From positions 1 to 31,931 of the forward strand of contig DATJLU010000192.1 in assembly GCA_035509275.1 (NCBI GenBank): a stretch of 31,931 bases of DNA, in the 5' to 3' direction. The translations under genes and the position numbers were made by a program. The notes beneath the pieces were generated by a model. It searched no databases and had not been told where the DNA came from. It worked only from the letters and a program-made list of their open reading frames with translations. This stretch comes from DAHUYF01 sp035509275. GTDB taxonomy: Bacteria > Pseudomonadota > Alphaproteobacteria > ATCC43930 > CGMCC-115725. Of this stretch, positions 22,559-31,562 are shown one piece after another (the stretch's first letter is position 1; the number at the start of each line of letters is the position of its first letter).

Positions 22559-24791
22559 GGCTGGCGGTCCTCGCTGCAGGCGCCGGCACGGCTTCGGCCG
22601 CCGGCTTTGCGGCACGTGCGTCGCCGCGGTTGAACACCAACATGACGCGCGCCCCGCCGCCCTCGCGATCCTCGAGCACGAGCTCGCCGCCGTGGTCCTC
22701 CATGATCTTCTTGACGATGGCGAGGCCGAGCCCCGTGCCCTTGGCGCGCGTGGTTACATAGGGCTCGGTGAGGCGCTCGCGCCCTTCTTGCGGCAGGCCG
22801 CGGCCGTTATCCTCGACCACTAGCGCGGTCTGGCCCGCTGCCTCGGCGAGGCGCACCGTGATCTCGCCGGGCGGCGCCGCGCCGTCCCGCGCGTGGATGG
22901 ATTCGGCGGCATTCTTGAGCAGGTTGACGAGGGCCTGACTCACCTGCCGCGCGTCGCAAGCGAGCCGCGCCGCGGCCGGGAGATCGAGCACGAAGCGGAT
23001 CTCGGGCGTCGAGTTGCGCTGCAGGAACACCGCCTGGCGCACGATCTCCACCAGATCCTCGTCGCGGATGATCGGTGCCGGCATGCGCGCGAAGGAGGAG
23101 AACTCGTCGACCATGCGGCCGATATCGCCGACATGGCGGATGATCGTGTCGGTGCAGGTGGCAAAGGTCTCGGGGTCGTTGCGGATGTCCTTGGCATATT
23201 TGCGCTTCAGCCGCTCGGCCGAAAGCTGGATCGGGGTCAGCGGATTCTTGATCTCATGCGCAATGCGCCGCGCCACATCCGCCCAGGCCGCCTTGCGCTG
23301 CGCCGAGAGCAGCTCGGTGATGTCGTCGAAGGTCACGATGTAGCCCCGGACATCGCCCTCGGCGCGCTCGGCGGCGATGCGCACGAGCAAGGTCAGCGCG
23401 CGGCCGCGGCGGCTGACCTGGACCTGCGACTGCGCGAGCCGCTCCGGCCGGCGCGTCGCCTCCTGGAAGAGCGTCGCCATCTCCGGCACGACCTCGGCGA
23501 GCTCGTAGCCGATCGTCTGGTCGAGATCGATGCCGAGCAGCAGCGAGGCCGAGCGGTTCGGCAGGTTGACGCGGCCATGCTGGTCGAGGCCAATGACGCC
23601 GGCGGAAACGCCGGCCAGCACGGTCTCGGTGAAGCGGCGGCGCTGATCGAGCTGGCGATTGGCTTCGATGAGCTCGCTTTGCTGCGCTTCGAGTTGATGA
23701 GTCATGCGGTTGAAGGCGCGCGACAGGGTGCCGAACTCGCCATCCGCGTCGCCTTCCGCGACGCGCGCGGCGAGATTGCCGGCGCGCACCTGCTCGGCGG
23801 CGACGACGAGCGAGCTGATCGGCCGCACCAGCTTGGTCGCAAAACGCAGCCCCGCCAGTACCGCGCCGGTGAGCAGCAGCACGCCGACGAGAAGGAAAAG
23901 CTGCGAGAAGATGACCTGGAAGGAGGAACGCTCGCCCTCCATCCGCTCATAGCGGTTGAAGGCGCGTTGCGTCTGCTCCATATGCGCCAGCACCGTCGGA
24001 TCGACGAAGCGGCCGACATAGAGATAGACATGGCCGAAGGCCGGCATGCGCACCAGCGCGCGGACGCGGTCGTCATTGTCGCTGGTCACCACCGCGACAT
24101 CGCCGGCATCGGCCTGCTCCATCGCCAGCGGCGGCACCGGCTTCGGCTCGAGCGACAGCGCCAAGGTGAAGCCGGCGCGCGCCAGCACATGGCCGTCGGC
24201 ATCGAAGACGACCGCCTCGTTCAGCGAGCGCAGTGCCGCCTGCGCCGCCACCACCTGATTGAGCCGCGTCGGGTTGACGCTGAGGAAGGCGGCGTCGCGG
24301 CTCAAATCATTGGCCATGCTGACGACATCGGCGCGGATATTCTGCTGATGCTCGTGCAGATAGGCCTCGGCGACCGCGAGCGAGCCCGCGACCGCGGTGC
24401 GCACCGGCTGGCTGAACCAGGCCTGAACGCCGAAGTTGAACAAGAGGTAGGAGAAGACGGCGACGATGATCGTCGGGATCACCGCCACCAGGCTGAACAG
24501 CACGACGAGGCGGACATGGATCTTCGAGCCGGCAAGCCCGCGCCGTCGCTCGGTCCAGACCTGCACCACGCGCCAAGCGACAATGGCGCAGACCGGCAGC
24601 ACCAGCACGAGATCGAGCAGCAGGAAAAGCTGATCCATGTCGGGACGGCGCTCGCCAAAGGGCGGCAAACCGTTCAGCGCCATGTAGCTCGCGAGAAGCG
24701 AGGCCATCGCCGCAGCCGCGAGCGCGATACCCGCCTTGCGGGCAAGCCGCACCCGGCCGGCCCAAAGAACGAGCTCCCGCGATAGGCTCAT
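22548..24791 (-). CDS. ntrY: Sensor histidine kinase NtrY
   Basis: A 747-aa membrane histidine kinase. Transmembrane segments lie near 20-42, 52-75 and 92-118, then a periplasmic sensor region, a fourth segment near 290-315, HAMP (about 316-368), PAS (about 385-490), HisKA with His512 in ARRIAHEIKNPLTPIQLSAE, and HATPase_c with LVNLLKNAAES, VEDNGRGLP and GTGLGLAIVKKIMEDHGG. The start is put at ATG 24791; in-frame TTG and GTG codons up to 24821 are possible, but they lie at or before the predicted transcription start near 24822. Overlap with ntrX shows translational coupling. Confidence 0.95.
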   Translation of the reverse strand: MSLSRELVLWAGRVRLARKAGIALAAAAMASLLASYMALNGLPPFGERRPDMDQLFLLLDLVLVLPVCAIVAWRVVQVWTERRRGLAGSKIHVRLVVLFSLVAVIPTIIVAVFSYLLFNFGVQAWFSQPVRTAVAGSLAVAEAYLHEHQQNIRADVVSMANDLSRDAAFLSVNPTRLNQVVAAQAALRSLNEAVVFDADGHVLARAGFTLALSLEPKPVPPLAMEQADAGDVAVVTSDNDDRVRALVRMPAFGHVYLYVGRFVDPTVLAHMEQTQRAFNRYERMEGERSSFQVIFSQLFLLVGVLLLTGAVLAGLRFATKLVRPISSLVVAAEQVRAGNLAARVAEGDADGEFGTLSRAFNRMTHQLEAQQSELIEANRQLDQRRRFTETVLAGVSAGVIGLDQHGRVNLPNRSASLLLGIDLDQTIGYELAEVVPEMATLFQEATRRPERLAQSQVQVSRRGRALTLLVRIAAERAEGDVRGYIVTFDDITELLSAQRKAAWADVARRIAHEIKNPLTPIQLSAERLKRKYAKDIRNDPETFATCTDTIIRHVGDIGRMVDEFSSFARMPAPIIRDEDLVEIVRQAVFLQRNSTPEIRFVLDLPAAARLACDARQVSQALVNLLKNAAESIHARDGAAPPGEITVRLAEAAGQTALVVEDNGRGLPQEGRERLTEPYVTTRAKGTGLGLAIVKKIMEDHGGELVLEDREGGGARVMLVFNRGDARAAKPAAEAVPAPAARTASHGA

Positions 24792-24828
24792 CGCTGCGCT
24801 ACTCACCCTCCCCACGCGCAAGGGGGTT

Positions 24829-24859
24829 ATTTTACGCCGCGCCCTTCACCGTTGTCCAA
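24829..24859 (-). promoter_or_regulatory. Predicted ntrY promoter
   Basis: On the minus strand TTGGAC (24854-24859) or TGGACA (24853-24858), a spacer of 19 or 18 bases, and a good -10 TAAAAT (24829-24834). Transcription would start near 24822, about 30 bases before the ATG. It implies that ntrY-ntrX can be expressed separately from ntrB-ntrC. Confidence 0.45.
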
Positions 24860-24940
24860 TAAGCGCCGCGCGCGCGGCGCGGCCGCCGAATCGCGCATCT
24901 CGACATTGACTCGATTCCGACCGAGGTTCAGACTTCTGTT

Positions 24941-25130
24941 GTTGTCAACCCCGTGGAGGATGCTTAAGGCGCATGACTCCGCCCGGCTGTAACGAGTTGC
25001 CGATCCCTTGGCGTCGGCGACTGATCACAAAGCCCAAGAACACGCTCGGCATTCCGAGCGCGGTGGCCGAAACGCCCCGCAGATGACCCCCGCAAGTCAC
25101 AAAGTGGCGCTGAGCGGGGGTCTTGCGTTG
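24941..25130 (+). ncRNA. Candidate structured RNA / short-ORF transcript between ntrC and ntrY
   Basis: A weak plus-strand promoter (TTGACT at 24906-24911, 17 bases, CAGACT) leads into a region with successive hairpins: GTTGCCGA/TCGGCGAC (24996-25003 with 25014-25021), a perfect CGCTCGG-CATT-CCGAGCG (25043-25060) and GACCCCCGC/GCGGGGGTC (25085-25093 with 25114-25122), the last followed by TTGCGTTG. A 37-codon frame (24973-25086) ends at the last hairpin. No gene follows on this strand, so the product would be the RNA itself or a small peptide. It matches no RNA family I know; could be chance structure in GC-rich DNA. Confidence 0.3.
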
Positions 25131-25165
25131 TCGGAGGTTTGAAGGGTGATCCCTCAGGCACACAT

Positions 25166-25303
25166 CGCCCCTCCCCCCTTGAGGGGGAGGTCGGCAGCGC
25201 GCAAGCGCTGACGGGTGGGGGTAGCCCCGGGCACGGCTCCTGCGATCTGAAGCGCCGTGCGTTCACCCCCCTCACTGCCCTCCCCCTCAAAGGGGGAGGG
25301 GCG
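25166..25303. repeat. Palindromic element with CCTCCCCC/GGGGGAGG hairpins
   Basis: Outer arms CGCCCCTCCCCC (from 25166) and GGGGGAGGGGCG (to 25303). Each side also forms its own hairpin: CTCCCCCCTTGAGGGGGAG on the left and CCCTCCCCCTCAAAGGGGGA on the right. The inner part contains CACGGCTCC...GCGCCGTG. This kind of element (CCTCCCCCTTGAGGGGGAGG) recurs between genes in many alphaproteobacterial genomes. It lies in the 567-base gap between ntrY and ntrC. Confidence 0.65.
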
Positions 25304-25358
25304 CAGAGAGTTGTGAGAAGATAGGTCGTGAGAGGATCGCGAGCTGGCCCTACGCGCG

Positions 25359-26797
<1,439 letters not shown>

Positions 26798-26801
<4 letters not shown>

Positions 26802-27919
26802 GACAGCGCTCCGGCGCCGCGCGGCGCCATCGGCAGATAGACGCGGAAGACGGTGCGCCGCGGCTGGCTGTCGAATTCGATGACGCCGCCATGATCGCCG
26901 ATCACCTTGGCGACGAGCGCCAGGCCGAGGCCGCTGCCATTATGCTTGGTGGTGACGAAGGGATCGAAGAGGTGCTGCGAGAGCTCGTCGGGGATGCCCT
27001 CGCCATTGTCGATGATCGAGATCACCAGCGGCAGGTGGACCCGGCTTTCGCTGCCGGCCACCGCCAGGCGCACGCCATGCTGATAGGCGGTGGTGATCTG
27101 GATCTCGCCGCCCTGCGCCGGCACCGCCTCCGCCGCGTTCTTCACCAGGTTGAGAAAAACCTGGATCAGCAGGTCGCGATTGCCATGCACCGGTGGCAGC
27201 GACGGGTCGTATTCCTCGATGAAGCGCACATGGCGGGCAAAGCCGGTCTGCGCCACCAGGCGAACCCGCTCCAGCACCTCATGGATATTGACCGAGCCGC
27301 GCTCGATCGGCCGCCGGTCGGAGAACACCTCCATGCGGTCGACGAGGGCACAGATGCGGTCGCTTTCATCGCAAATAAGCCGCGTCAACTCGCGGTCGCC
27401 GGCGCCGGCATTCTCCTCGAGGAGCTGCGCCGCGCCGCGGATGCCGGAGAGCGGGTTCTTCACCTCATGCGCCAGCATCGCCGCCATCGCCGTCACCGAG
27501 CGCGCGGCGTTGCGATGGGTGAGCTGGCGGTCGATCTTGTGAGCGATCGAGCGCTCCTGCAGGGTCACCACCACCTCGGCGCGGTTCTCGGCGAGCGGCG
27601 CCGCCTGCACCGTCATGACATGGGCGCCGAGGCGCGGCGTCTCGACGGCGACGCCGTATTCCGAGACGCTGTGGCCGCTGGCGCGGACGCTGTCGATCAA
27701 GGCGAAGATCGGGCTGTCCGCCGGCAGCACGACGCGAAGCTCGGCGCCGAGCAAGGTCGCGGCGCTGGCATCGAAGAACTGCTCGGCCGCGGCATTGGCG
27801 TAAAGCAGGAGACCTGCCTCGTCGAGGACGAGCACAGGGTCGGGCAGCGCCGCCAGCACCGCCGCAGGATCAAGCGTGGCGCTCCAACCGCCGCGCCGGG
27901 CTGCCGCGCTCGTCTTCAT
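26798..27919 (-). CDS. ntrB: Nitrogen regulation sensor histidine kinase NtrB
   Basis: A 373-aa soluble histidine kinase/phosphatase for NtrC, governed by PII proteins in relatives. It has an N-terminal PAS domain (about 15-125; LPDPVLVLDEAGLLLYANAA), HisKA with His151 in LAHEVKNPLSGIRGAAQLLE, and HATPase_c with VFLNLVKNAAEA, IDNGEGIP and HNGSGLGLALVAKVIGDHGG. No membrane segment, as expected. The ATG at 27919 overlaps the dusB stop (ATGA), so translation is coupled to dusB; the end overlaps ntrC by 4 bases. The dusB-ntrB-ntrC order is the standard one in alphaproteobacteria, where dusB was once called nifR3. Confidence 0.97.
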
Positions 27920-28902
27920 GCGGCCGCCCGCTCGACCAGCGGCGCATAGAAGGCGCGGATCTGCGCCTTGACCGCGTCGGGTGCTTCGGTGCGGTTGATC
28001 GCGGCGCGGAACTCGGCCGAGCCGGGCAGGCCCTTCGAATACCAGCCGATATGCTTGCGCGCGATGCGGCTGCCGGCAGCGGTGCCGTAATGCGCCAGCA
28101 TCGCCTCGTAATGGTCGAGCACCGTGGCGAGCTGCTGCGACAGCGGCGGCTCCGGCAGGAGCTCGCCGCTGCGGAGATAGCAGATCACCTGATTGACGAA
28201 CCAGGGCCGGCCATACGCACCGCGGCCGATCATCAGGCCGTCCGCGCCGGACTGCGCGAGCGCGTCCCGCGCATCGGCGAGCGAGACGATATCGCCATTG
28301 GCGATGACCGGAATGCGCACCGCTTCTTTCACTTGGCGGATGAAGGCCCAATCGGCACTGCCTTCATAGAATTGGCAGCGCGTGCGGCCATGCACGGTGA
28401 TCATCCGGATGCCGCATTCCTCGGCAATGCGCGCCAGGCGCGGTGCGTTGCGATTGGCGGCATCCCAGCCGGTGCGCATCTTCAACGTCACCGGCAGGCT
28501 CACCGCTTTCACCGTGGCGTCGAGCAGACGCGCCGCCTGTGCCTCGTCGCGCATCAGCGCCGAGCCGGCATGACCGTTCACCACCTTCTTCACCGGGCAG
28601 CCGAAATTGATGTCGATGAGCGCGGCACCGCGATCGGCGTTGAGCTTCGCCGCCTCGGCCAGCACGCGCGGCTCGCAGCCCGCGAGCTGCACCGCCATGG
28701 GCTGCTCTTCGGGACAATTCGCAGCCATGGTCAGCGACTGGCGCGTCTCGCGGATCATCGCTTCGCTGGCGATCATCTCCGAGACGACGAGCCCGGCGCC
28801 GTGCCGTTTCACCAGACGGCGAAACGGCAGGTCCGTCACCCCCGACATGGGTGCCAGGAGCACGGGATCGTCGAGTCGCAGAGCGCCGATATCGATGCTC
28901 AT
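27916..28902 (-). CDS. dusB: tRNA-dihydrouridine synthase DusB
   Basis: A 328-aa FMN enzyme that reduces uridine in the tRNA D-loop. The N-terminal TIM barrel has APMSGVTDLPFRRL at 17-30, the catalytic Cys102 in NFGCPVKKV, Lys141 in LKMRTGW, and the FMN/tRNA site VHGRTRCQFYEG near 170-181; GDIVSLADA and MIGRGAYGRPW bind the phosphate. The C-terminal helical tRNA-binding domain is complete. It is the first gene of the dusB-ntrB-ntrC operon, and its promoter region carries a 19-base palindrome. No clear ribosome-binding site is seen (CCCACGAA before ATG), which suggests weak initiation. Confidence 0.96.
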   Translation of the reverse strand: MSIDIGALRLDDPVLLAPMSGVTDLPFRRLVKRHGAGLVVSEMIASEAMIRETRQSLTMAANCPEEQPMAVQLAGCEPRVLAEAAKLNADRGAALIDINFGCPVKKVVNGHAGSALMRDEAQAARLLDATVKAVSLPVTLKMRTGWDAANRNAPRLARIAEECGIRMITVHGRTRCQFYEGSADWAFIRQVKEAVRIPVIANGDIVSLADARDALAQSGADGLMIGRGAYGRPWFVNQVICYLRSGELLPEPPLSQQLATVLDHYEAMLAHYGTAAGSRIARKHIGWYSKGLPGSAEFRAAINRTEAPDAVKAQIRAFYAPLVERAAA

Positions 28903-28922
28903 TTCGTGGGCAGGCCGCGCAA

Positions 28923-28969
28923 TTGCTTAATAATTGAGCAAATCATAGCGCGGCATTCCCGCAGTGCAA
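28923..28969 (-). promoter_or_regulatory. Predicted dusB-ntrBC promoter with palindromic operator
   Basis: On the minus strand: -35 TTGCAC (28964-28969), 16-base spacer, -10 TATGAT (28942-28947), and immediately downstream the palindrome TTGCTCAATTATTAAGCAA (28923-28941), with 9-base arms and one mismatch. The transcription start would fall near 28935, inside the palindrome, the position of a repressor site. The palindrome is strikingly AT-rich for this DNA. It matches neither the NtrC (GCAC-N7-GTGC) nor the FNR (TTGAT-N4-ATCAA) consensus. Confidence 0.5.
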
Positions 28970-29015
28970 CAAGAATCGGAGATCGCGGCGAAATGCTTGA
29001 AAACGCAGCCTTTTC

Positions 29016-29813
29016 TCAGCTCAGCAAGACGTCGGTGACGAACTTCACGCCGGGATATGCCAAGGTGAGCAGAAGCCACGCGAGCAGCGCCAGCCGCGCC
29101 ACGCGCCGGCCGCGAATGCCTTGGCGGTAGCGCGCCAGCAGCAAAGCGCCGATGACCACGAAAGCGGCGAGCGAGAACAGCGTTTTGTGATCGAAAGGCA
29201 GCAGCGGGCTCGCGAGGAAATGCTCGGCGGCCATGCCGCTCAGCAGCCCCAGCGCCAGCACGGCCTCGGCCGCAGCGAGAAGGCGCAGCTCCAGCGCCTC
29301 GCTTTCCGCCATCGATGGCAGCCGCCGCGTCAGCGCCGTCGGCCGCTTCGCCTTGAGCGCGCGCTCTTGCAGAAAGACGGCAAACCCGGCAACCGCGCCG
29401 ATGGTGAGGAGACCATAGGTCGCCACCGCAAAGAGGATATGCGCGTCGAGCCAGCCGGCGGGCACGGCGCCCGCAACCGGACGCTCGGGCGCGTGCTGCC
29501 ACACCAGCGCCAGCGCCGCGAGCAAGAGGAGATAGGGCAGCAGCAGCGGCGAGAGGCGCCACGCATGCCGCGTTGCCAAGGCCAGCGCCAGAAACAGCGC
29601 CATGGTGGCGGCGATCGTGACCCAGAGCGACATGGCGAAGCCGGTGCGCCATTCGCCGCCGGCCGAGGCAAGGATGCAGAGCCCCGGCCCGATCACGCCG
29701 AGAAGAATGAACGCGAAGAACAGGGCATCGCGGGCGCCGCTGCGGCGGAAGGCCACCGCCGCCGCCGGCACCAGCGCCAGCAGCGCACCGAGACTTAAAG
29801 CCGTGCTCGCCAT
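29016..29813 (-). CDS. CcsA/YpjD-type inner-membrane protein (cytochrome c assembly family)
   Basis: A 265-aa protein with about eight transmembrane helices of the cytochrome c assembly / HemX / YpjD family. Conserved histidines that could bind haem lie in GWLDAHILFAVATYG and PFDHKTLFSLAAFVVIGALL; the segment GAVAGFAVFLQERALK between them is typical. The family includes haem-handling proteins of c-type cytochrome maturation, but YpjD homologues have no firm role. The ATG at 29813 follows GAGGGC. It is divergent from ispDF across 80 bases and lies upstream of dusB on the same strand with a 113-base gap. Confidence 0.82.
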   Translation of the reverse strand: MASTALSLGALLALVPAAAVAFRRSGARDALFFAFILLGVIGPGLCILASAGGEWRTGFAMSLWVTIAATMALFLALALATRHAWRLSPLLLPYLLLLAALALVWQHAPERPVAGAVPAGWLDAHILFAVATYGLLTIGAVAGFAVFLQERALKAKRPTALTRRLPSMAESEALELRLLAAAEAVLALGLLSGMAAEHFLASPLLPFDHKTLFSLAAFVVIGALLLARYRQGIRGRRVARLALLAWLLLTLAYPGVKFVTDVLLS

Positions 29814-29893
29814 GCCCTCGACATAGCCAGCAGCACCTCGGCTTGGCAAGCACCGCCATTGCCCTCGCCTCGCCCCTTGTCTAGCTTCTCGCC

Positions 29894-31048
29894 ATGGCAT
29901 CTTGCATAGCGCTGGTTGTGGCGGCGGGCCGCGGCACGCGGCTCGGCGCGCCGCTCCCCAAGCAATACCTGCCGCTGGCCGGAAAACCGGTGCTGCGCTA
30001 CAGCCTCGAGACCTTGGCGACCCATCCCGGCATCGACGCGGTGCGCGTCGTCTTCAACCCGGATGATGCGGCCTCCTATGAGGCGGCGGCCCGCGGTCTC
30101 GATCTGCTGCCGCCGGTCGCCGGCGGCGCGGCGCGGCAGGATTCGGTGCGCCTCGGCCTCGAAAGCCTCGCCGCAACCGCGCCGGCGCGCGTCCTCATCC
30201 ACGACGCCGCGCGTCCTTTCCTCGATCGCGAGACGATCGATCGCGTGCTTGCGGCGCTCGACGACACGCCGGGCGCGATCCCGGCGCTGCCGGTCAAAGA
30301 CACGGTGAAGCGCGGCGTTTCGGGCCGCGTCGCCGAGACCTTGGACCGCAGCGCGCTGTGGCGCGCGCAGACGCCGCAGGGCTTCGAGTATGCCGCCATT
30401 CTCGCCGCCCATCGTGCGGTGCAAGGCAGCGAGCTCTCGGACGATGCGGCGGTCGCCGAGCGCGCCGGCCTCGCCGTGCGCCTCGTCGCCGGCAGCGAAG
30501 CGAATTTCAAAGTGACGACGGCGGAGGATCTGGAACAGGCCGAGCGCTTGCTGCTCGCGCGCCACGGCGATATTCGCATCGGACAGGGCTTCGACGTGCA
30601 CGCTTTCGGCCCAGGCGATCATGTCTGGCTCTGCGGCGTGAAGGTGGCGCATGAGCGCGGCCTCATCGGTCATTCCGACGCGGATGTCGGCCTCCACGCG
30701 CTGACCGATGCGATCCTGGGTGCGCTCGGCGCCGGCGATATCGGCCAGCATTTCCCGCCCAGCGATCCCAAATGGCGTGGCGCGCCGTCCCACTTGTTCC
30801 TGAGCCATGCCGGCGCTCTCGTCGCCTCGGCCGGCGGCCGCATCGCGCATCTCGACGTGACGCTGATCTGCGAGCGCCCCAAGATCGGCCCCTGTCGCGA
30901 CGCGATGGTCGCGCGGATCGCCGAGATCCTGGGGCTCGAGCGCGGCCGCGTCAGCGTCAAGGCGACCACCACCGAGGGGCTCGGCTTCACCGGCCGCAGC
31001 GAAGGCATCGCCGCTCAGGCGGTGGCGACGCTGCGTCTGCCGCTCTGA
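29894..31048 (+). CDS. ispDF: Bifunctional IspD/IspF (MEP pathway)
   Basis: A 384-aa fusion of two enzymes of the methylerythritol phosphate route to isoprenoids. Residues 1-225 are IspD (2-C-methyl-D-erythritol 4-phosphate cytidylyltransferase): VVAAGRGTRLGAPLPKQYLP binds CTP, and IHDAARPFLD and TPQGFEY follow. Residues 228-384 are IspF (2,4-cyclodiphosphate synthase) with metal ligands Asp234, His236 (GFDVHAF) and His260 (GHSDADV) and the end motif ATTTEGLGFTGRSEGIAAQA. The fusion is well known in alphaproteobacteria and some epsilonproteobacteria. pgpA follows after 16 bases. Confidence 0.97.
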   Translation: MASCIALVVAAGRGTRLGAPLPKQYLPLAGKPVLRYSLETLATHPGIDAVRVVFNPDDAASYEAAARGLDLLPPVAGGAARQDSVRLGLESLAATAPARVLIHDAARPFLDRETIDRVLAALDDTPGAIPALPVKDTVKRGVSGRVAETLDRSALWRAQTPQGFEYAAILAAHRAVQGSELSDDAAVAERAGLAVRLVAGSEANFKVTTAEDLEQAERLLLARHGDIRIGQGFDVHAFGPGDHVWLCGVKVAHERGLIGHSDADVGLHALTDAILGALGAGDIGQHFPPSDPKWRGAPSHLFLSHAGALVASAGGRIAHLDVTLICERPKIGPCRDAMVARIAEILGLERGRVSVKATTTEGLGFTGRSEGIAAQAVATLRLPL

Positions 31049-31064
31049 GGCAAGGCGAAGCGGG

Positions 31065-31562
31065 ATGAGCACGCTCGAGCCGAAACCGCCCGCGCCGTTC
31101 CATCCGGCGCAGGTGATCGCGACCTGGTTTGGCGTCGGCCGCCTGCCCTGGGCGCCCGGGACCTGGGGCTCGCTCGCGGCGCTGCCCTTTGCCTGGGCGA
31201 TCGCCGCGCTGTTCGGACCTCGCGCGCTGCTGCTTGCGGCGCTGGCGCTCTTCCTCCTCGGCTGGTGGGCAGCGGGCCGCGTCGTCAGGGTGAGTGCCGC
31301 CAAGGACCCCGGCTCGATCGTGGTCGACGAGGTCGCCGGACAATGGCTGACGCTGGTCGTGACCCCGCCGGGCGTCGTCCCCTATGTCGCAGGATTTCTA
31401 CTCTTCCGCGTCTTCGACATCGTCAAGCCCTGGCCGGCGCGCTGGATCGACCAGCATGTCGGCGGTGGCTTGGGCGTCATGGCCGACGATATCGTCGCGG
31501 GCTTCTTCGCCGCGACGGCGCTGCTGCTGGTTCTCCTGCTGATGGGGAGACCGCTTGCCTGA
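31065..31562 (+). CDS. pgpA: Phosphatidylglycerophosphatase A
   Basis: A 165-aa membrane phosphatase that turns phosphatidylglycerol phosphate into phosphatidylglycerol. PgpA marks: FGVGRLPWAPGTWGSLAALP at 23-42, DPGSIVVDEVAGQW near 81-94 (acidic catalytic site), FRVFDIVKPWPARWID near 114-129 and GVMADDIVAG near 137. Three to four hydrophobic segments fit the inner membrane. It lies between ispDF and cinA; the stop overlaps the cinA start by 8 bases. Confidence 0.95.
   Translation: MSTLEPKPPAPFHPAQVIATWFGVGRLPWAPGTWGSLAALPFAWAIAALFGPRALLLAALALFLLGWWAAGRVVRVSAAKDPGSIVVDEVAGQWLTLVVTPPGVVPYVAGFLLFRVFDIVKPWPARWIDQHVGGGLGVMADDIVAGFFAATALLLVLLLMGRPLA

Noticed and set aside
19967..22633. An 888-codon open frame on the plus strand opposite the DUF2252 and ntrX genes
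   Set aside because: It is Arg/His/Ala-rich low-complexity sequence, the usual antisense frame in very GC-rich genes; the minus-strand genes have clear domains and catalytic motifs.
22893..24785. A 630-codon open frame on the plus strand opposite ntrY
   Set aside because: Same antisense artefact of GC-rich coding DNA; no domain, and ntrY is complete on the other strand.
28899..28946. A 15-codon upstream ORF ending on the dusB start codon (AAATGA overlap), suggestive of a coupled leader peptide
   Set aside because: Its ATG lies inside the predicted -10 box TATGAT, so the frame would not be in the mRNA made from that promoter; it also has no ribosome-binding site.
29894..31048. IspD and IspF in a single frame, looking like a gene fusion of interest
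   Set aside because: Bifunctional IspDF is the normal form in alphaproteobacteria.
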